64,000 nucleotides of DNA from DYJK01 sp040755055. Its GTDB lineage: Bacteria; Bacteroidota; Ignavibacteria; Ignavibacteriales; Melioribacteraceae. The translations under genes were made by a program, and so were the position numbers. The stretch is taken from positions 6,284 to 70,283 of the forward strand of contig JBFMBS010000024.1 in assembly GCA_040755055.1 (NCBI GenBank). Direction: 5' to 3'. How positions within the stretch are numbered: the stretch's first letter is position 1; the number at the start of each line of letters is the position of its first letter. Below, piece after piece: positions 35,781-45,820 of the stretch. The notes below the pieces were generated by a model. It was not told the DNA's origin. It did not search any database and saw nothing but the letters and a program-made list of their open reading frames with translations.

Positions 35781-38747
35781 TCAATGTTGTCGATCTACCG
35801 GGATTAAAAGAACGATCTTGGTTCCCTTTTGTGGGATGCTGTCTATTACCAGCTTACCGCCGAGAAAAATAGTTCTCTCCTTCATACCCAATATACCCAC
35901 GGAATCCGTTAGGGTCTGCTGATCCGGAGTCATTCCTCTCCCGTTGTCAGAAATTATAATCTTAAGATTATTTTCAAGCTGCATGATTTTTACATTAATT
36001 ATTGTTGCTTCCGCATGGCGTACAACATTTGTTAACGCTTCCTGGATTATACGGAAGAGAGCTACATTTTTTTCGTCCACTAGATTGATTGATTCAATCT
36101 CAGATTCAAAATTGCATTTAACATTGCTTATCCGTTCGATTTCTCTGCAATATTCCTGGACTGCCGGTATTAATCCTAGGTGATCGAGCACATACGAGCG
36201 CAAGCTTCCGGAAATATCCCGAACTATTTGAATTCCTTTGTTCACAAACTCTTGTACAGAATGTAGTTCGTTAAGCACTTCTTCTACGCGCGGTTTGTTA
36301 TCTAATTCAAAGAGTTCGGTCAAAAGAGAAATATTTAAATTAATACCCGTAAAAAGCTGTCCCAACTCATCATGAACTTCTCTTGCGATGCGCTGCCGCT
36401 CTGCTTCGCGTGCATATTGTATTTGCGCTGCAAGTTTTCTTAGCTCTGCTTCGGAATTGCGCAGTTGAGTTTCGGCAACGCGCAATTTTTCGTAATTGAG
36501 TGATTTTGTAATTGCAATAGAAGCATTTTTAGCTACGGCACGCAGCAAATTACTATCGTCGTTGCTGAAATTGTTTTTGTTTCTTTTATTGTGAATTTCG
36601 AAAAACCCGATTAATTCACCCTCGGTTCCAAATAGCGGTATTGAAAGCAACTGTTTAACCCCGTATTTGTTTATAAGTTCTTTATCGATAGAGGTTTCGC
36701 TTTCCGGATCGTTGGAAATGTGACTGTTCCTTGTTGATATGAATTTTTGTATTACTTGATCATCGGGAGTATATACTTTTTCCAAGTATTCCCAGTGATC
36801 ATTGTTATAGTATCTTCTGGCGTGGTATACCGCTTCGTTTTTTATGCATGCAAAACCGCTCGCAGCGTCGGTTAACTGGATGCTTTCCGTAACTAATGAA
36901 TCTAATATTTGGTTTATTTCAAGTGAAGAGTAGAGTTTTTCGTTAATTCTTAGAAGTGTATTTATTGTGTCTTCATATTTTATTCTATCGTTGATGTCGT
37001 AGCAAGAACCGAGATAGCCGGCGAACTCTCCTTTAAAATCATAGTACGGCATGCCAAAATCGACAAACCACCGGTATTCCCCTCTTGCATTCTTTAAGCG
37101 GTACTCAAGTTTAAATTCTTTTCGTTGTCTGAAAGCACTATGATACTCATTTACAATTTTATTTTGGTCTTCCGGGTGAATGCCAGATATCCAGCCATCA
37201 TTCATCTCAAGTTCAAAAGCTCTTCCGGTAAAATTGAGCCATGCCTTGTTAAAGTAATTATGTTCTCCATCCAATCCCGAACGCCATACCGGGTTAGGAA
37301 AATCGTCAAGTAGCTTCAGGTAAAAATCCCTGGAGTTTCTAATTTCCTCTTCGTCTTTCCTTTTTTCCGTTAAGTCCCGTGTAATTTTTAGAAAGCCGTA
37401 AACTTTTCCGTCCTCATCTTTGAGCGGAGTAATAACCGAGTTTGCCCAGAAAGTGGTTCCGTCTTTTTTTACTCTCCATCCTTCGTTCTCGATGCCTTCT
37501 TTCTCGATTGCCTCTTTTAAATTTATAGCCGGGTAGTTTTTAAGTTTTTCATCTTTTGGGTAAAATATGGAGAAATGTTTGCCGATAATCTCCCTTGATG
37601 TATAACCTTCTATTTTTTCAGCGCCATCGTTCCACGAGATTATATTTCCATCGGCATCCAATATAAAAATTGCCATATCCTTCACACCGTTAACGAGGGA
37701 TTCAAAACGTTTTTCCATTTTGAATTTTTCGATTTCGGCGGTGTAGATTTTTTTATAGTTCGCTACGATGTTTTTGCGCCAGATAAAAATTAGGACGAAA
37801 GCAAATAGTAAGTCCGCGGACATTACCGCTAAGAATACAATCCTGGCAAGGTTCGTTACCGGTTCATAAAACTCCGATTTATTTATTTTCGTAAATAGGT
37901 ACCAGGCGGTAGAAGGAATTTTTTGGATAACCGCAATTACCTCATCGTCTTTGTAATCGATTCCCTCTGCAAATCCTCTTCTGCCTTCAATCATTTTTGT
38001 CTCGATGAGAGCTTTTTTGGTATTTACTACGCCGGAATCGATGTTTACATCGGCAAACCGTGGAGCGTTTAGATAAATTACGCCATCACCAAAAGGTTTT
38101 AACAGCAGAGATTCAGTAGTTGGCGATTCATTAATATTGTATCCCAGGACGGGCTCGAAATATCTTTTTGCTTTAAGAATTAGAATTAATACGCTGCCGT
38201 TTTCCAGACGAGTTTGGTCTTTAAGCGGAACGTAGAATTTTATTTCTTCTTGCGCCGCAGTTTTTTCATTTGTATCGGAAAATTGAACCATGTGTGATTC
38301 TAAAGCTGTCTTGCACATGAGTGAATCAATCGGGGAAATATTCTTTTTGGTCGTTGATAGACTATAAACGAATTTATTGTTAAAAAGCATAATATCATCG
38401 TAACCATAATAACTTTTTACCAAACGCAGCCATCCCTCAACCTCTGCTGGAAAATTTTCGGGGGAGCTTACATTTCTTAATGTGGCAGAGTTTAATGGTG
38501 AGCTGACCCGGAGAATTTCTAGATCTACGTATTTTTCTTTCAGCCAGTCTTCAATTTGCAGCAATCTGAATTTTGCGATCGATCCCAAGTATCCAAACCG
38601 GTCGTTTACAATTTTTTCCTTTTGAACACCGTAATAATAAAACCCGACAATCAATAACAGGGCAGTAATAGATATATAGAGTATCAGTAAGGTTAAAAAC
38701 GGTTTGTTGAGAAATTTATTGAAATGCTTTTTATCCAGGGTTTTCAC
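35781..38747 (-). CDS. PAS-PAS-GAF sensor histidine kinase (HisKA_3)
   Basis: A 988-aa kinase. Membrane segments are at about 15-37 and 300-325, with an extracytoplasmic sensing region of about 260 aa between. PAS domains follow at about 345-465 and 470-590, GAF at about 600-755, and HisKA_3 with the phosphoacceptor His792 in REVHDELGQL. The HATPase has its N box near 909 (EALTNVVRHAEA) and GRGMTP G box. The frame opens with GTG at 38747. HisKA_3 kinases normally pair with NarL-type regulators, as here. Confidence 0.92.
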   Translation of the reverse strand: MKTLDKKHFNKFLNKPFLTLLILYISITALLLIVGFYYYGVQKEKIVNDRFGYLGSIAKFRLLQIEDWLKEKYVDLEILRVSSPLNSATLRNVSSPENFPAEVEGWLRLVKSYYGYDDIMLFNNKFVYSLSTTKKNISPIDSLMCKTALESHMVQFSDTNEKTAAQEEIKFYVPLKDQTRLENGSVLILILKAKRYFEPVLGYNINESPTTESLLLKPFGDGVIYLNAPRFADVNIDSGVVNTKKALIETKMIEGRRGFAEGIDYKDDEVIAVIQKIPSTAWYLFTKINKSEFYEPVTNLARIVFLAVMSADLLFAFVLIFIWRKNIVANYKKIYTAEIEKFKMEKRFESLVNGVKDMAIFILDADGNIISWNDGAEKIEGYTSREIIGKHFSIFYPKDEKLKNYPAINLKEAIEKEGIENEGWRVKKDGTTFWANSVITPLKDEDGKVYGFLKITRDLTEKRKDEEEIRNSRDFYLKLLDDFPNPVWRSGLDGEHNYFNKAWLNFTGRAFELEMNDGWISGIHPEDQNKIVNEYHSAFRQRKEFKLEYRLKNARGEYRWFVDFGMPYYDFKGEFAGYLGSCYDINDRIKYEDTINTLLRINEKLYSSLEINQILDSLVTESIQLTDAASGFACIKNEAVYHARRYYNNDHWEYLEKVYTPDDQVIQKFISTRNSHISNDPESETSIDKELINKYGVKQLLSIPLFGTEGELIGFFEIHNKRNKNNFSNDDSNLLRAVAKNASIAITKSLNYEKLRVAETQLRNSEAELRKLAAQIQYAREAERQRIAREVHDELGQLFTGINLNISLLTELFELDNKPRVEEVLNELHSVQEFVNKGIQIVRDISGSLRSYVLDHLGLIPAVQEYCREIERISNVKCNFESEIESINLVDEKNVALFRIIQEALTNVVRHAEATIINVKIMQLENNLKIIISDNGRGMTPDQQTLTDSVGILGMKERTIFLGGKLVIDSIPQKGTKIVLLIPVDRQH

Positions 38748-38935
38748 TTATGATTCTTTCGATTCTATAAATAATATAACAAAATGGAATTATATGTCAC
38801 AATCACATATGACTATTGGCACACAGCAGCACATCAATAAATAATGATAGTAAATTTTAAATCTAATGTTGGCAGTCGAAAACAAAACCGTAAAATCAAC
38901 CATAGCGTTCCGGAGGAAACGACGGAAACTATTAC

Positions 38936-38970
38936 TTGACAAATAAGTTTCCGTTTCGTATGTTGGAAAC
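38936..38970 (+). promoter_or_regulatory. TetR-operon promoter with overlapping inverted-repeat operator
   Basis: TTGACA (38936-38941), a 17-bp spacer and TATGTT (38959-38964) make a near-consensus promoter. GTTTCC (38947-38952) and GGAAAC (38965-38970) are inverted halves across the spacer and -10 box, where a repressor would block RNA polymerase. Further GGAAAC/GTTTCC copies lie at about 38925 and 38987. Confidence 0.6.
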
Positions 38971-39002
38971 CGAAAATACTAAATTAGTTTCCAAGAGGAT
39001 TT

Positions 39003-39614
39003 ATGAAAGAGAGAGATAAAATCACAGAGCTGGGGGAAGAGAAATTTTTTAGGGAAGGATTTTATAAAACTACTATGGACGACGTTGCCGCCGAACTGAA
39101 AATGAGCAAGAAAACCATATATAAGTTTTTCCCTTCGAAGGAAGATCTTATTATGGCTATAGCGAAACATTTTATGAATACTATGAAAGGTAAAATAGTA
39201 CCGGTTTTAAACAGCGATAAGAATGCTATTGAAAAACTCGAAGATTTGGTTAAAATACTTGCAAAAGCATCCATCCGAATTAGCCCTAAAATGTTTGAAG
39301 AAATGCAGCGGTATTTTCCGCACTTATGGAATGAGATTGATAAGTTCAGGACGGAGATGATGTTTGGAAATATTACCAGGGTGATCGATCAAGGCAAAAA
39401 AGAAGGTTTGTTTCTTGAATATCCCACGCCAATTGTAATGAATATGCTGGTTGCTTCGGTAAGATCGGTTGTTAACCCGGAGTTTATTCTAAATAATAAC
39501 TTCTCAATTATAGAGGCAGCGGTTACCGCTTTTAAAATTATGATTGGAGGAATTTTAACGGAGAAGGGCAAAAAAATTTTTAATAAAACAATTATCTATA
39601 AAAGTCGATCATGA
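39003..39614 (+). CDS. TetR-family repressor of the efflux operon
   Basis: A 203-aa regulator with the TetR N-terminal helix-turn-helix (FYKTTMDDVAAELKMSKKTIYKFFPSKEDL) and a ligand-binding C-terminal domain. AGAGGA lies just before the ATG. It is first in the operon and overlaps the TolC gene by 4 bp (ATGA). The upstream inverted repeat is its likely operator. The effector is unknown; the neighbourhood suggests a toxic exported compound. Confidence 0.92.
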   Translation: MKERDKITELGEEKFFREGFYKTTMDDVAAELKMSKKTIYKFFPSKEDLIMAIAKHFMNTMKGKIVPVLNSDKNAIEKLEDLVKILAKASIRISPKMFEEMQRYFPHLWNEIDKFRTEMMFGNITRVIDQGKKEGLFLEYPTPIVMNMLVASVRSVVNPEFILNNNFSIIEAAVTAFKIMIGGILTEKGKKIFNKTIIYKSRS

Positions 39615-40873
39615 AAAAGAAACTATCTTTAATATTTTTTCTTGCTTGTGCTGCAACTGTATATCCGCAGAACAAATTAACATTAGAAGAATGTTACCAA
39701 AGAGCGCGTAAAAATTATCCCCTTATTAAACAGAAAGAATATATAGCCGAAAGCAAAGATTATAGCGTCAGCAATATATGGAAGGGATATTTTCCGCAGA
39801 TAACAATTAGCGGACAAGCAACATATCAGTCTGATGTTACATCGCTCCCGATTTCTTTCCCCGGACTAACTATAGAATCACTTACAAAAGAACAGTATAA
39901 AGCTGTTGCCGAAATAACCCAGACAGTTTTTGACGGCGGCGTGATGAGTTCCCAGGCAAGCATTCAAAGAGCAGCGACTGAGATTGATGATCAAAAGGTT
40001 GAAGTCGAATTTTTAAAAGTAAAAGAGAGAATCAACCAAATTTACTTTGGAATTCTTCTTCTGCATGGACAGTTAATCCAGACAGATTTGATTAAGAGAG
40101 ATTTGAACGCCTCACTTCTCAAGATGAACGCCGCATTGGAAAACGGAACTACTTCGCGAATGAATGTTGACGTATTAAAATCCGAGCTGCTGAAAGTTGA
40201 CCAAAGAGAAATAGAATTAAAATCATCCAGGAAAAGTTATGTAGAAATGCTTGGATTATTGATCAATTTAAAACTGGAAGAAACCGTTATGCTTGAACTG
40301 CCGGAAGATCAAACAATACTTGATGGTGAAGTGTTAAACCGGCCGGAACTGAAATTGTATTCTTCGCAAGAAAAATTAATTGAAAGCCAAAACGGGTTAT
40401 TGCTTGCCAAGATTCTTCCCAAAGCAAATCTATTTTTTCAGGGAGGATACGGTAAACCGACATTGAACATGCTAGAAAATGAATTCGATTGGTACTATAC
40501 AGCCGGAGCGCGCCTAACCTGGCAGTTGTCAAATTTTTATACGTACGGCAATGAAAACGAAATAACTGAACTCAACAAAAAAATTGTAGAGACGCAGAAA
40601 GAAACCTTCTTGCTTAACACCGATCTTTTGTTAAATCAGCAAAGCAGCGAGATAAATAAACTTAGGAAGTTGATAAAAGTTGACGAAGAGATAATTAAAA
40701 TCAGGATATCGGTTAAAGATGCGGCACAATCCCAACTTGAAAATGGAGTAATTACTTCTAATGATTTTATCCGCGAACTAAATGCCGAAGACCAGGCAAA
40801 ACAAAACTTAGTTATTCACAAGATTCAACTTTTGCTCGCACAGCACAATCACAAATTAACATTAGGAAACTAA
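39611..40873 (+). CDS. TolC-family outer-membrane efflux channel
   Basis: A 420-aa protein with signal peptide (ends near VYPQ), the opening KLTLEECYQRARKNYPLIKQKE and the long alpha-helical repeats of the outer-membrane factor family. The length is normal. It forms the outer-membrane exit for the adaptor and ABC genes that follow. The start overlaps the regulator's stop. Confidence 0.9.
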   Translation: MKKKLSLIFFLACAATVYPQNKLTLEECYQRARKNYPLIKQKEYIAESKDYSVSNIWKGYFPQITISGQATYQSDVTSLPISFPGLTIESLTKEQYKAVAEITQTVFDGGVMSSQASIQRAATEIDDQKVEVEFLKVKERINQIYFGILLLHGQLIQTDLIKRDLNASLLKMNAALENGTTSRMNVDVLKSELLKVDQREIELKSSRKSYVEMLGLLINLKLEETVMLELPEDQTILDGEVLNRPELKLYSSQEKLIESQNGLLLAKILPKANLFFQGGYGKPTLNMLENEFDWYYTAGARLTWQLSNFYTYGNENEITELNKKIVETQKETFLLNTDLLLNQQSSEINKLRKLIKVDEEIIKIRISVKDAAQSQLENGVITSNDFIRELNAEDQAKQNLVIHKIQLLLAQHNHKLTLGN

Positions 40874-40898
40874 TTCATAAATAATAATAGATAACAAA

Positions 40899-41804
40899 AT
40901 GAAAACGAAATTTAAAAGATGGATTTTTACATTACTTGTGCTTACACCATTATTTATTGCGTGCAGTAATGGGAATAATGAATTTGATGCAACCGGCACA
41001 TTTGAATCGGAAGAGATCATAGTTTCTTCTGAAGCCGCCGGCAAACTTACCAGGTTTGATGTTGAAGAAGGAGTGCTTCTTCAAGAAAACCAGACAGTCG
41101 GATTGGTAGATACAATTCAGCTGCACTTAAAGAAGAAACAACTTCATGCAACTATCAGAGCAGTACTAAGTAAACTCCCCGATATTGAAACGCAGCTTGC
41201 GGCAATTCAAGAGCAAATTAAAACAGCAGAAACCGAAAAGAAAAGAATAGAGAATCTTGTCAAATCAAACGCAGCATCGACAAAACAACTTGACGATATT
41301 AATGCCCAACTTGAATTGCTGAACAAACAGTACGATGCAAACAAATCGAATCTTTCCATTACCAAACAAGGGCTTCAAAGCGAAGCTTATACTTTGCAAG
41401 TTCAGATTGAGCAGATAGAAGACCAGATAAAAAAGAGTATCGTTGTTAACCCGGTTAACGGAACAGTGCTGGCGCGTTACGCCAAACAATATGAAGTTAC
41501 GGCAACCGGTAAAGCTCTTTATAAAATTGCGGATTTGTCCGTAATGACCCTTCGCGCATTTGTAGATGGAGAACAATTGGGGAAGATCAAACTTGGACAA
41601 AAGGTGAAAGTGTTTGTCGATAAGGGGGACGATGAACAAAAAGAAATGAACGGAGAAATTTATTGGATCTCTTCAAAAGCAGAGTTTACACCCAAAACTA
41701 TTCAAACGAAAGATGAGCGGGCAAATCTTGTATATGCTGTTAAAGTTAGAGTTAAGAATGACGGCTATGTAAAAATTGGAATGTACGGAGAAGTCAAATT
41801 CTGA
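40899..41804 (+). CDS. HlyD/YbhG-type periplasmic adaptor lipoprotein
   Basis: A 301-aa membrane-fusion protein with lipobox LFIACS (Cys22), a biotinyl/lipoyl-like half (EIIVSSEAAGKLTRFDVEEG), a coiled-coil hairpin (about 75-180) and the return beta domain (VVNPVNGTVLARYAKQYEVTATGKALYKIAD). It bridges the inner-membrane ABC transporter and the TolC protein. The spacing of 25 bp from tolC supports an operon. Confidence 0.88.
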   Translation: MKTKFKRWIFTLLVLTPLFIACSNGNNEFDATGTFESEEIIVSSEAAGKLTRFDVEEGVLLQENQTVGLVDTIQLHLKKKQLHATIRAVLSKLPDIETQLAAIQEQIKTAETEKKRIENLVKSNAASTKQLDDINAQLELLNKQYDANKSNLSITKQGLQSEAYTLQVQIEQIEDQIKKSIVVNPVNGTVLARYAKQYEVTATGKALYKIADLSVMTLRAFVDGEQLGKIKLGQKVKVFVDKGDDEQKEMNGEIYWISSKAEFTPKTIQTKDERANLVYAVKVRVKNDGYVKIGMYGEVKF

Positions 41805-41878
41805 TGTACATGTTGTTCCGAATATAAATTTAGAGAAAGAATCACAGTAGAAAGATTCATTAAGATTAATGACATTGA

Positions 41879-42799
41879 ATGAAAGCAGTTGAACTTAAAA
41901 ATATTGTTAAAACATATTCAACAAAAAAATCGGTTGTTACAGCAGTTGACAATGTTTCCTTTTCTGTTGATGAAGGCGAGCTATTCGGGTTGATTGGTCC
42001 GGATGGATCGGGCAAAACTTCTATTTTTCGAATTCTTACTACACTCCTTTTGCCCGATAGCGGAAGCGCCGCGGTTTTAGGACATGATGTTACGCAAGAT
42101 TGGAAAGAGATACGCAATATAGTTGGTTATATGCCGGGCAGATTTTCCCTTTATCAAGATTTAACGGTTGAGGAAAATCTTGAATTTTTTGCAACTGTTT
42201 TTAATACAACAATTCAAGAAAACTATGATCTTGTTGCCGATATTTATAAGCAACTCGAGCCATTTAAAACTCGCCGGGCCGGCAAGCTTAGCGGCGGAAT
42301 GAAACAGAAACTCGCACTCAGTTGTGCATTGATTCATAAACCTCAAATGTTGTTTCTTGACGAACCCACTACCGGCGTTGATCCGGTTTCGCGAAAAGAA
42401 TTTTGGGAAATGCTTAAACGCCTGAAAGCTCAAGGGATCAGTATTCTCGTATCAACACCGTACATGGACGAAGCAAATCTTTGCGACAGAATTGCCTTGA
42501 TGCAGAGCGGAAAAATCCTGGAAATTGACAAGCCTCAAAATATTGTGGATCGATTCGGCAAAAATCTTTACGCGGTTCGATCGGACAACATGTATAAACT
42601 TTTGAACGACTTGCGCTCATTCCCCAAAACAGAATCGTGTTTTGCTTTCGGGGATTATCATCATTTGCTGCTTAAAGAAAATGGATCAAAAGCCGGCGAA
42701 CTTGAAAGCTATTTAATATCAAAGGGACACACTAACTTAATTGTTGCGGAAATAAATCCCGGCATTGAAGATTGTTTCATGCAACTGATGAAGAAATAA
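41879..42799 (+). CDS. ABC transporter ATPase (YbhF-type, first half)
   Basis: A 306-aa ABC ATPase. Walker A reads GPDGSGKTS (about 40-48), the signature is LSGGMKQKLAL and Walker B is MLFLDEPTTGVDP. GPDG instead of GPNG is typical of the exporter subgroup related to E. coli YbhF. A C-terminal tail of about 80 residues follows. It ends one base before the second ATPase gene, so the pair corresponds to the two halves that are fused in YbhF. Confidence 0.92.
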   Translation: MKAVELKNIVKTYSTKKSVVTAVDNVSFSVDEGELFGLIGPDGSGKTSIFRILTTLLLPDSGSAAVLGHDVTQDWKEIRNIVGYMPGRFSLYQDLTVEENLEFFATVFNTTIQENYDLVADIYKQLEPFKTRRAGKLSGGMKQKLALSCALIHKPQMLFLDEPTTGVDPVSRKEFWEMLKRLKAQGISILVSTPYMDEANLCDRIALMQSGKILEIDKPQNIVDRFGKNLYAVRSDNMYKLLNDLRSFPKTESCFAFGDYHHLLLKENGSKAGELESYLISKGHTNLIVAEINPGIEDCFMQLMKK

Positions 42800-42800
42800 T

Positions 42801-43547
42801 ATGACCACCAAAGAAATTGTTATAAAGACAGATAAGCTCACAAAAAGGTTCGGGGATTTTATTGCGGTAAATGAGATTTCTTTTGAAGTGAACCAGGGAG
42901 AGATATTCGGGTTCCTTGGTGCTAACGGTGCCGGCAAAACTACTGCGATGAAAATGCTGATAGGCATTTCAAAACCTTCGGGCGGAAAGGCGGAAGTTGC
43001 CGGGTATGATGTTTATAAACAAACCGAACAGATTAAGAAAAGTATTGGTTATATGAGTCAAAAATTTTCTTTGTATGAAGATTTAACCATCAAAGAGAAC
43101 ATACAGTTATTTGGCGGCATTTATGGATTGAGCGATGAACAAATTGAAACAAAGAGTAAAAATTTAATTGATAAATTAAATCTTCAGAGCGAAGCCGATA
43201 AACTTATTGTATCGCTTCCTCTAGGATGGAAACAAAAAGTTGCATTCAGCATCGCAATACTGCACGAACCGAAAATAGTTTTTCTTGACGAGCCGACCGG
43301 CGGCGTTGATCCTATTACACGAAGACAATTTTGGGATTTAATATATGAAGCAGCACACAGCGGTATTACTGTTTTTGTAACTACACACTACATGGACGAA
43401 GCCGAGTACTGCGACCGGGTCTCAATAATGGTTGATGGTGCAATAACTGCGCTCGATTCACCCGACAATTTAAAAGCAAAATTTGGTGCCCGGTCTATGG
43501 AGGAAGTATTTATAAAACTGGCACGTAGCGCAAAACGCGGAGAGTAG
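42801..43547 (+). CDS. ABC transporter ATPase (YbhF-type, second half)
   Basis: A 248-aa ABC ATPase with Walker A GANGAGKTT (about 38-46) and Walker B IVFLDEPTGGVDP. Its signature reads SLPLGWKQKVAF, i.e. LPLG instead of LSGG, which is a family trait of the second domain of such pairs and probably makes one ATP site weak. It ends five bases before the first permease gene. Confidence 0.92.
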   Translation: MTTKEIVIKTDKLTKRFGDFIAVNEISFEVNQGEIFGFLGANGAGKTTAMKMLIGISKPSGGKAEVAGYDVYKQTEQIKKSIGYMSQKFSLYEDLTIKENIQLFGGIYGLSDEQIETKSKNLIDKLNLQSEADKLIVSLPLGWKQKVAFSIAILHEPKIVFLDEPTGGVDPITRRQFWDLIYEAAHSGITVFVTTHYMDEAEYCDRVSIMVDGAITALDSPDNLKAKFGARSMEEVFIKLARSAKRGE

Positions 43548-43552
43548 TTTTT

Positions 43553-44659
43553 ATGAAACAATTGCTATCATTCATAAGAAAAGAATTTCATCATATACTT
43601 CGCGATACACGCTCGATGCTTATACTGCTCGGACTGCCGATTGTGCAGCTTATAATTTTCGGATTTGCAATAACAACCGAAGTGAAAAATGCTAAAATTG
43701 CAGTTCTCGATAATTCAAAAGATGAGTCAACCCAAAACATTCTAACAAAAATCGAGAGCAGCAGTTATTTTGATATTGAACAGACAATAAAAACCAATGA
43801 TCAAATAGAGGCGGCATTTAAAGCCGGCAAAATCAGATTAGCAATTATTTTTCCTCCAAATTTTCAGAATGAGTTGGCACACAGCAATAAAACGCAAATA
43901 CAAATTATAGCAGATGCAACCGATCCAAACCAGGCAACAACATTAACAAATTATGTTGGTACTATTATATCAGATTATCAGAACGAAACGAACAAGCAAA
44001 CCGGTCTGCCTTTGAATATCAATACCGAGATAAGAATGCTGTATAATCCCCAATTGAAAGGGGCGTACACGTCGGTGCCCGGTGTTATGGCAATGATTCT
44101 GCTGCTTATTTCCGCGATGATGACTTCCATATCAATAGTTAGAGAAAAAGAAATGGGTACTATGGAAGTATTACTTGCCTCGCCTATGAAACCATGGCTT
44201 GTAATCATAAGCAAGGTTATTCCTTACTTTATTATTTCTTTCACAAATGTTATAACAATTTTAATTTTGAGTACGTTGGTGTTGGGACTTCCAATAAAAG
44301 GAAGTTTGATTTTACTAAGTGCTGCTACCATATTGTACATACTATGCGCACTTTCACTGGGGATTTTAATTTCTACAATTACCGATACACAACAAGCTGC
44401 AATGCTTGTTTCTCTTGTGGGATTAATGCTGCCGGTGGTTATGCTGAGCGGCTATGCTTTCCCGATTGCCAATATGCCTTTCATATTGCAAGCGCTTTCC
44501 AATATTGTACCGGCAAAGTGGTATATAATAATTGTGAAAGGGATTATGATTAAAGGAATCGGCATCGGCGACATTTGGAAAGAACTAATTGTAATAATTG
44601 TTATGACCGCAATCTTTCTCTTTATAAGTACCAAGAGGTTTAAAATTAGATTACAATGA
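43553..44659 (+). CDS. ABC-2 type permease (YbhS-like)
   Basis: A 368-aa permease with one N-terminal membrane helix (about 25-45), a periplasmic domain of about 130 residues and five C-terminal helices (from about 175). The conserved EKEMGTMEVLLASPMKPW block is the ABC2_membrane_3 hallmark. It is one of two paralogous permeases that form the membrane channel, and it overlaps the next gene by 4 bp. Confidence 0.92.
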   Translation: MKQLLSFIRKEFHHILRDTRSMLILLGLPIVQLIIFGFAITTEVKNAKIAVLDNSKDESTQNILTKIESSSYFDIEQTIKTNDQIEAAFKAGKIRLAIIFPPNFQNELAHSNKTQIQIIADATDPNQATTLTNYVGTIISDYQNETNKQTGLPLNINTEIRMLYNPQLKGAYTSVPGVMAMILLLISAMMTSISIVREKEMGTMEVLLASPMKPWLVIISKVIPYFIISFTNVITILILSTLVLGLPIKGSLILLSAATILYILCALSLGILISTITDTQQAAMLVSLVGLMLPVVMLSGYAFPIANMPFILQALSNIVPAKWYIIIVKGIMIKGIGIGDIWKELIVIIVMTAIFLFISTKRFKIRLQ

Positions 44660-45774
44660 GAACTTTATTATTCTTACTTAGAAAAGAATTTCTGCAAATA
44701 CTCCGTAACAAACTCATTTTAAGAATGATACTTGCTGTGCCGGTTGTTCAGTTGATAATACTTCCGTATGCCGCAACGTATGAAATGAAAAACATTTTGC
44801 TCGCCGTTGTAGATAATGACCATTCGGAATATTCGCGGAAGTTGATAAATAAAATTACTTCTTCCGGGTATTTTAGATTAGTTGATTACTCGGAGACCCA
44901 CGAGAAAGCATTGAACCGCGTAGAGAAAGATGAGGCAGATGTTATAATTGAGATACCAAAAAATTTTGAAAGCGAGCTTATAAAAGAGAACAAATCAAAA
45001 TTACTGATTTCAGCGAATGCTATTAACGGGCAAACGGCCGGACTCGCAGTTTCATATTCAAATGCAATTATCCGGGATTTCAATAATGAAATTGTTTCCG
45101 AAAGAACGCTTCCACCACGCATGAATTCTTTCCCGGCGATAGAGATTACTTATTCAAACTGGTTTAACCAGCGGATGAATTATAAGTTTTTTATTGTACC
45201 GGGCATACTTGCCCTTCTTGTTACGTTAGTGGGATTTATCCTTGCTTCGCTTAATATTGTTAGAGAAAAAGAAACCGGGACTATCGAGCAATTAAATGTA
45301 ACCCCGATTAAAAAATATCAATTTATACTTGGCAAGCTGATTCCATTCTGGATTATAGGTCTCGTAGTTCTTACAATTGGATTTTTTGTTAGCTTTATAA
45401 TTTACGGCATCTATCCCGAAGGAAGTTTTTTTATAGGATACTTATTTGCGGCTGTATATTTAATAGCATTGCTTGGATTTGGATTATTTACATCAACCTT
45501 TGCACAAACCCAGCAGCAAGCAATGTTCATCTCCTACTTCTTTATGATGATCTTTATTCTTCTTGGAGGACTTTTTGCACCGATAGAAAATATGCCGGAT
45601 TGGGCACAATTTCTCACACGAATCAACCCGGTAAGTTACTTAATAGATGCAATGAGAATGCTTGTATTAAAGGGAAGCAGCTTTTGGGATTTGCGGTATC
45701 ACTTTTTAATTATAATTCTTTTTGCTGTAGGATTTAATCTGCTGGCAATTCTAAATTATAAAAAGAGAACTTGA
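44656..45774 (+). CDS. ABC-2 type permease (YbhR-like)
   Basis: A 372-aa permease with the same layout as the preceding gene (helix near 25-45, periplasmic loop, five C-terminal helices) and the matching block EKETGTIEQLNVTPIKKY. Overlap with the previous gene (ATGA) implies coupled translation. It is the last gene of the TetR-TolC-HlyD-ABC-ABC-permease operon. Confidence 0.92.
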   Translation: MRTLLFLLRKEFLQILRNKLILRMILAVPVVQLIILPYAATYEMKNILLAVVDNDHSEYSRKLINKITSSGYFRLVDYSETHEKALNRVEKDEADVIIEIPKNFESELIKENKSKLLISANAINGQTAGLAVSYSNAIIRDFNNEIVSERTLPPRMNSFPAIEITYSNWFNQRMNYKFFIVPGILALLVTLVGFILASLNIVREKETGTIEQLNVTPIKKYQFILGKLIPFWIIGLVVLTIGFFVSFIIYGIYPEGSFFIGYLFAAVYLIALLGFGLFTSTFAQTQQQAMFISYFFMMIFILLGGLFAPIENMPDWAQFLTRINPVSYLIDAMRMLVLKGSSFWDLRYHFLIIILFAVGFNLLAILNYKKRT

Positions 45775-45783
45775 ATCAATTTT

Positions 45784-45810
45784 GTAGGTCAGGAGTTTTT
45801 CCCGACCTAC
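45784..45810. terminator. Possible bidirectional terminator between convergent genes
   Basis: GTAGGTC (45784-45790) pairs with GACCTAC (45804-45810), with further pairing inside. It lies between the convergent permease gene and the T9SS protein gene. The T-run is poor on both sides. Confidence 0.5.
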
Positions 45811-45820
45811 ATCCCCACCG

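Noticed and set aside
42801..43547. LPLG instead of LSGG in the second ABC ATPase as a sign of decay
   Set aside because: The second domain of YbhF-type pairs is expected to show LPLGWKQ-type signatures, so this is a family trait and not damage.
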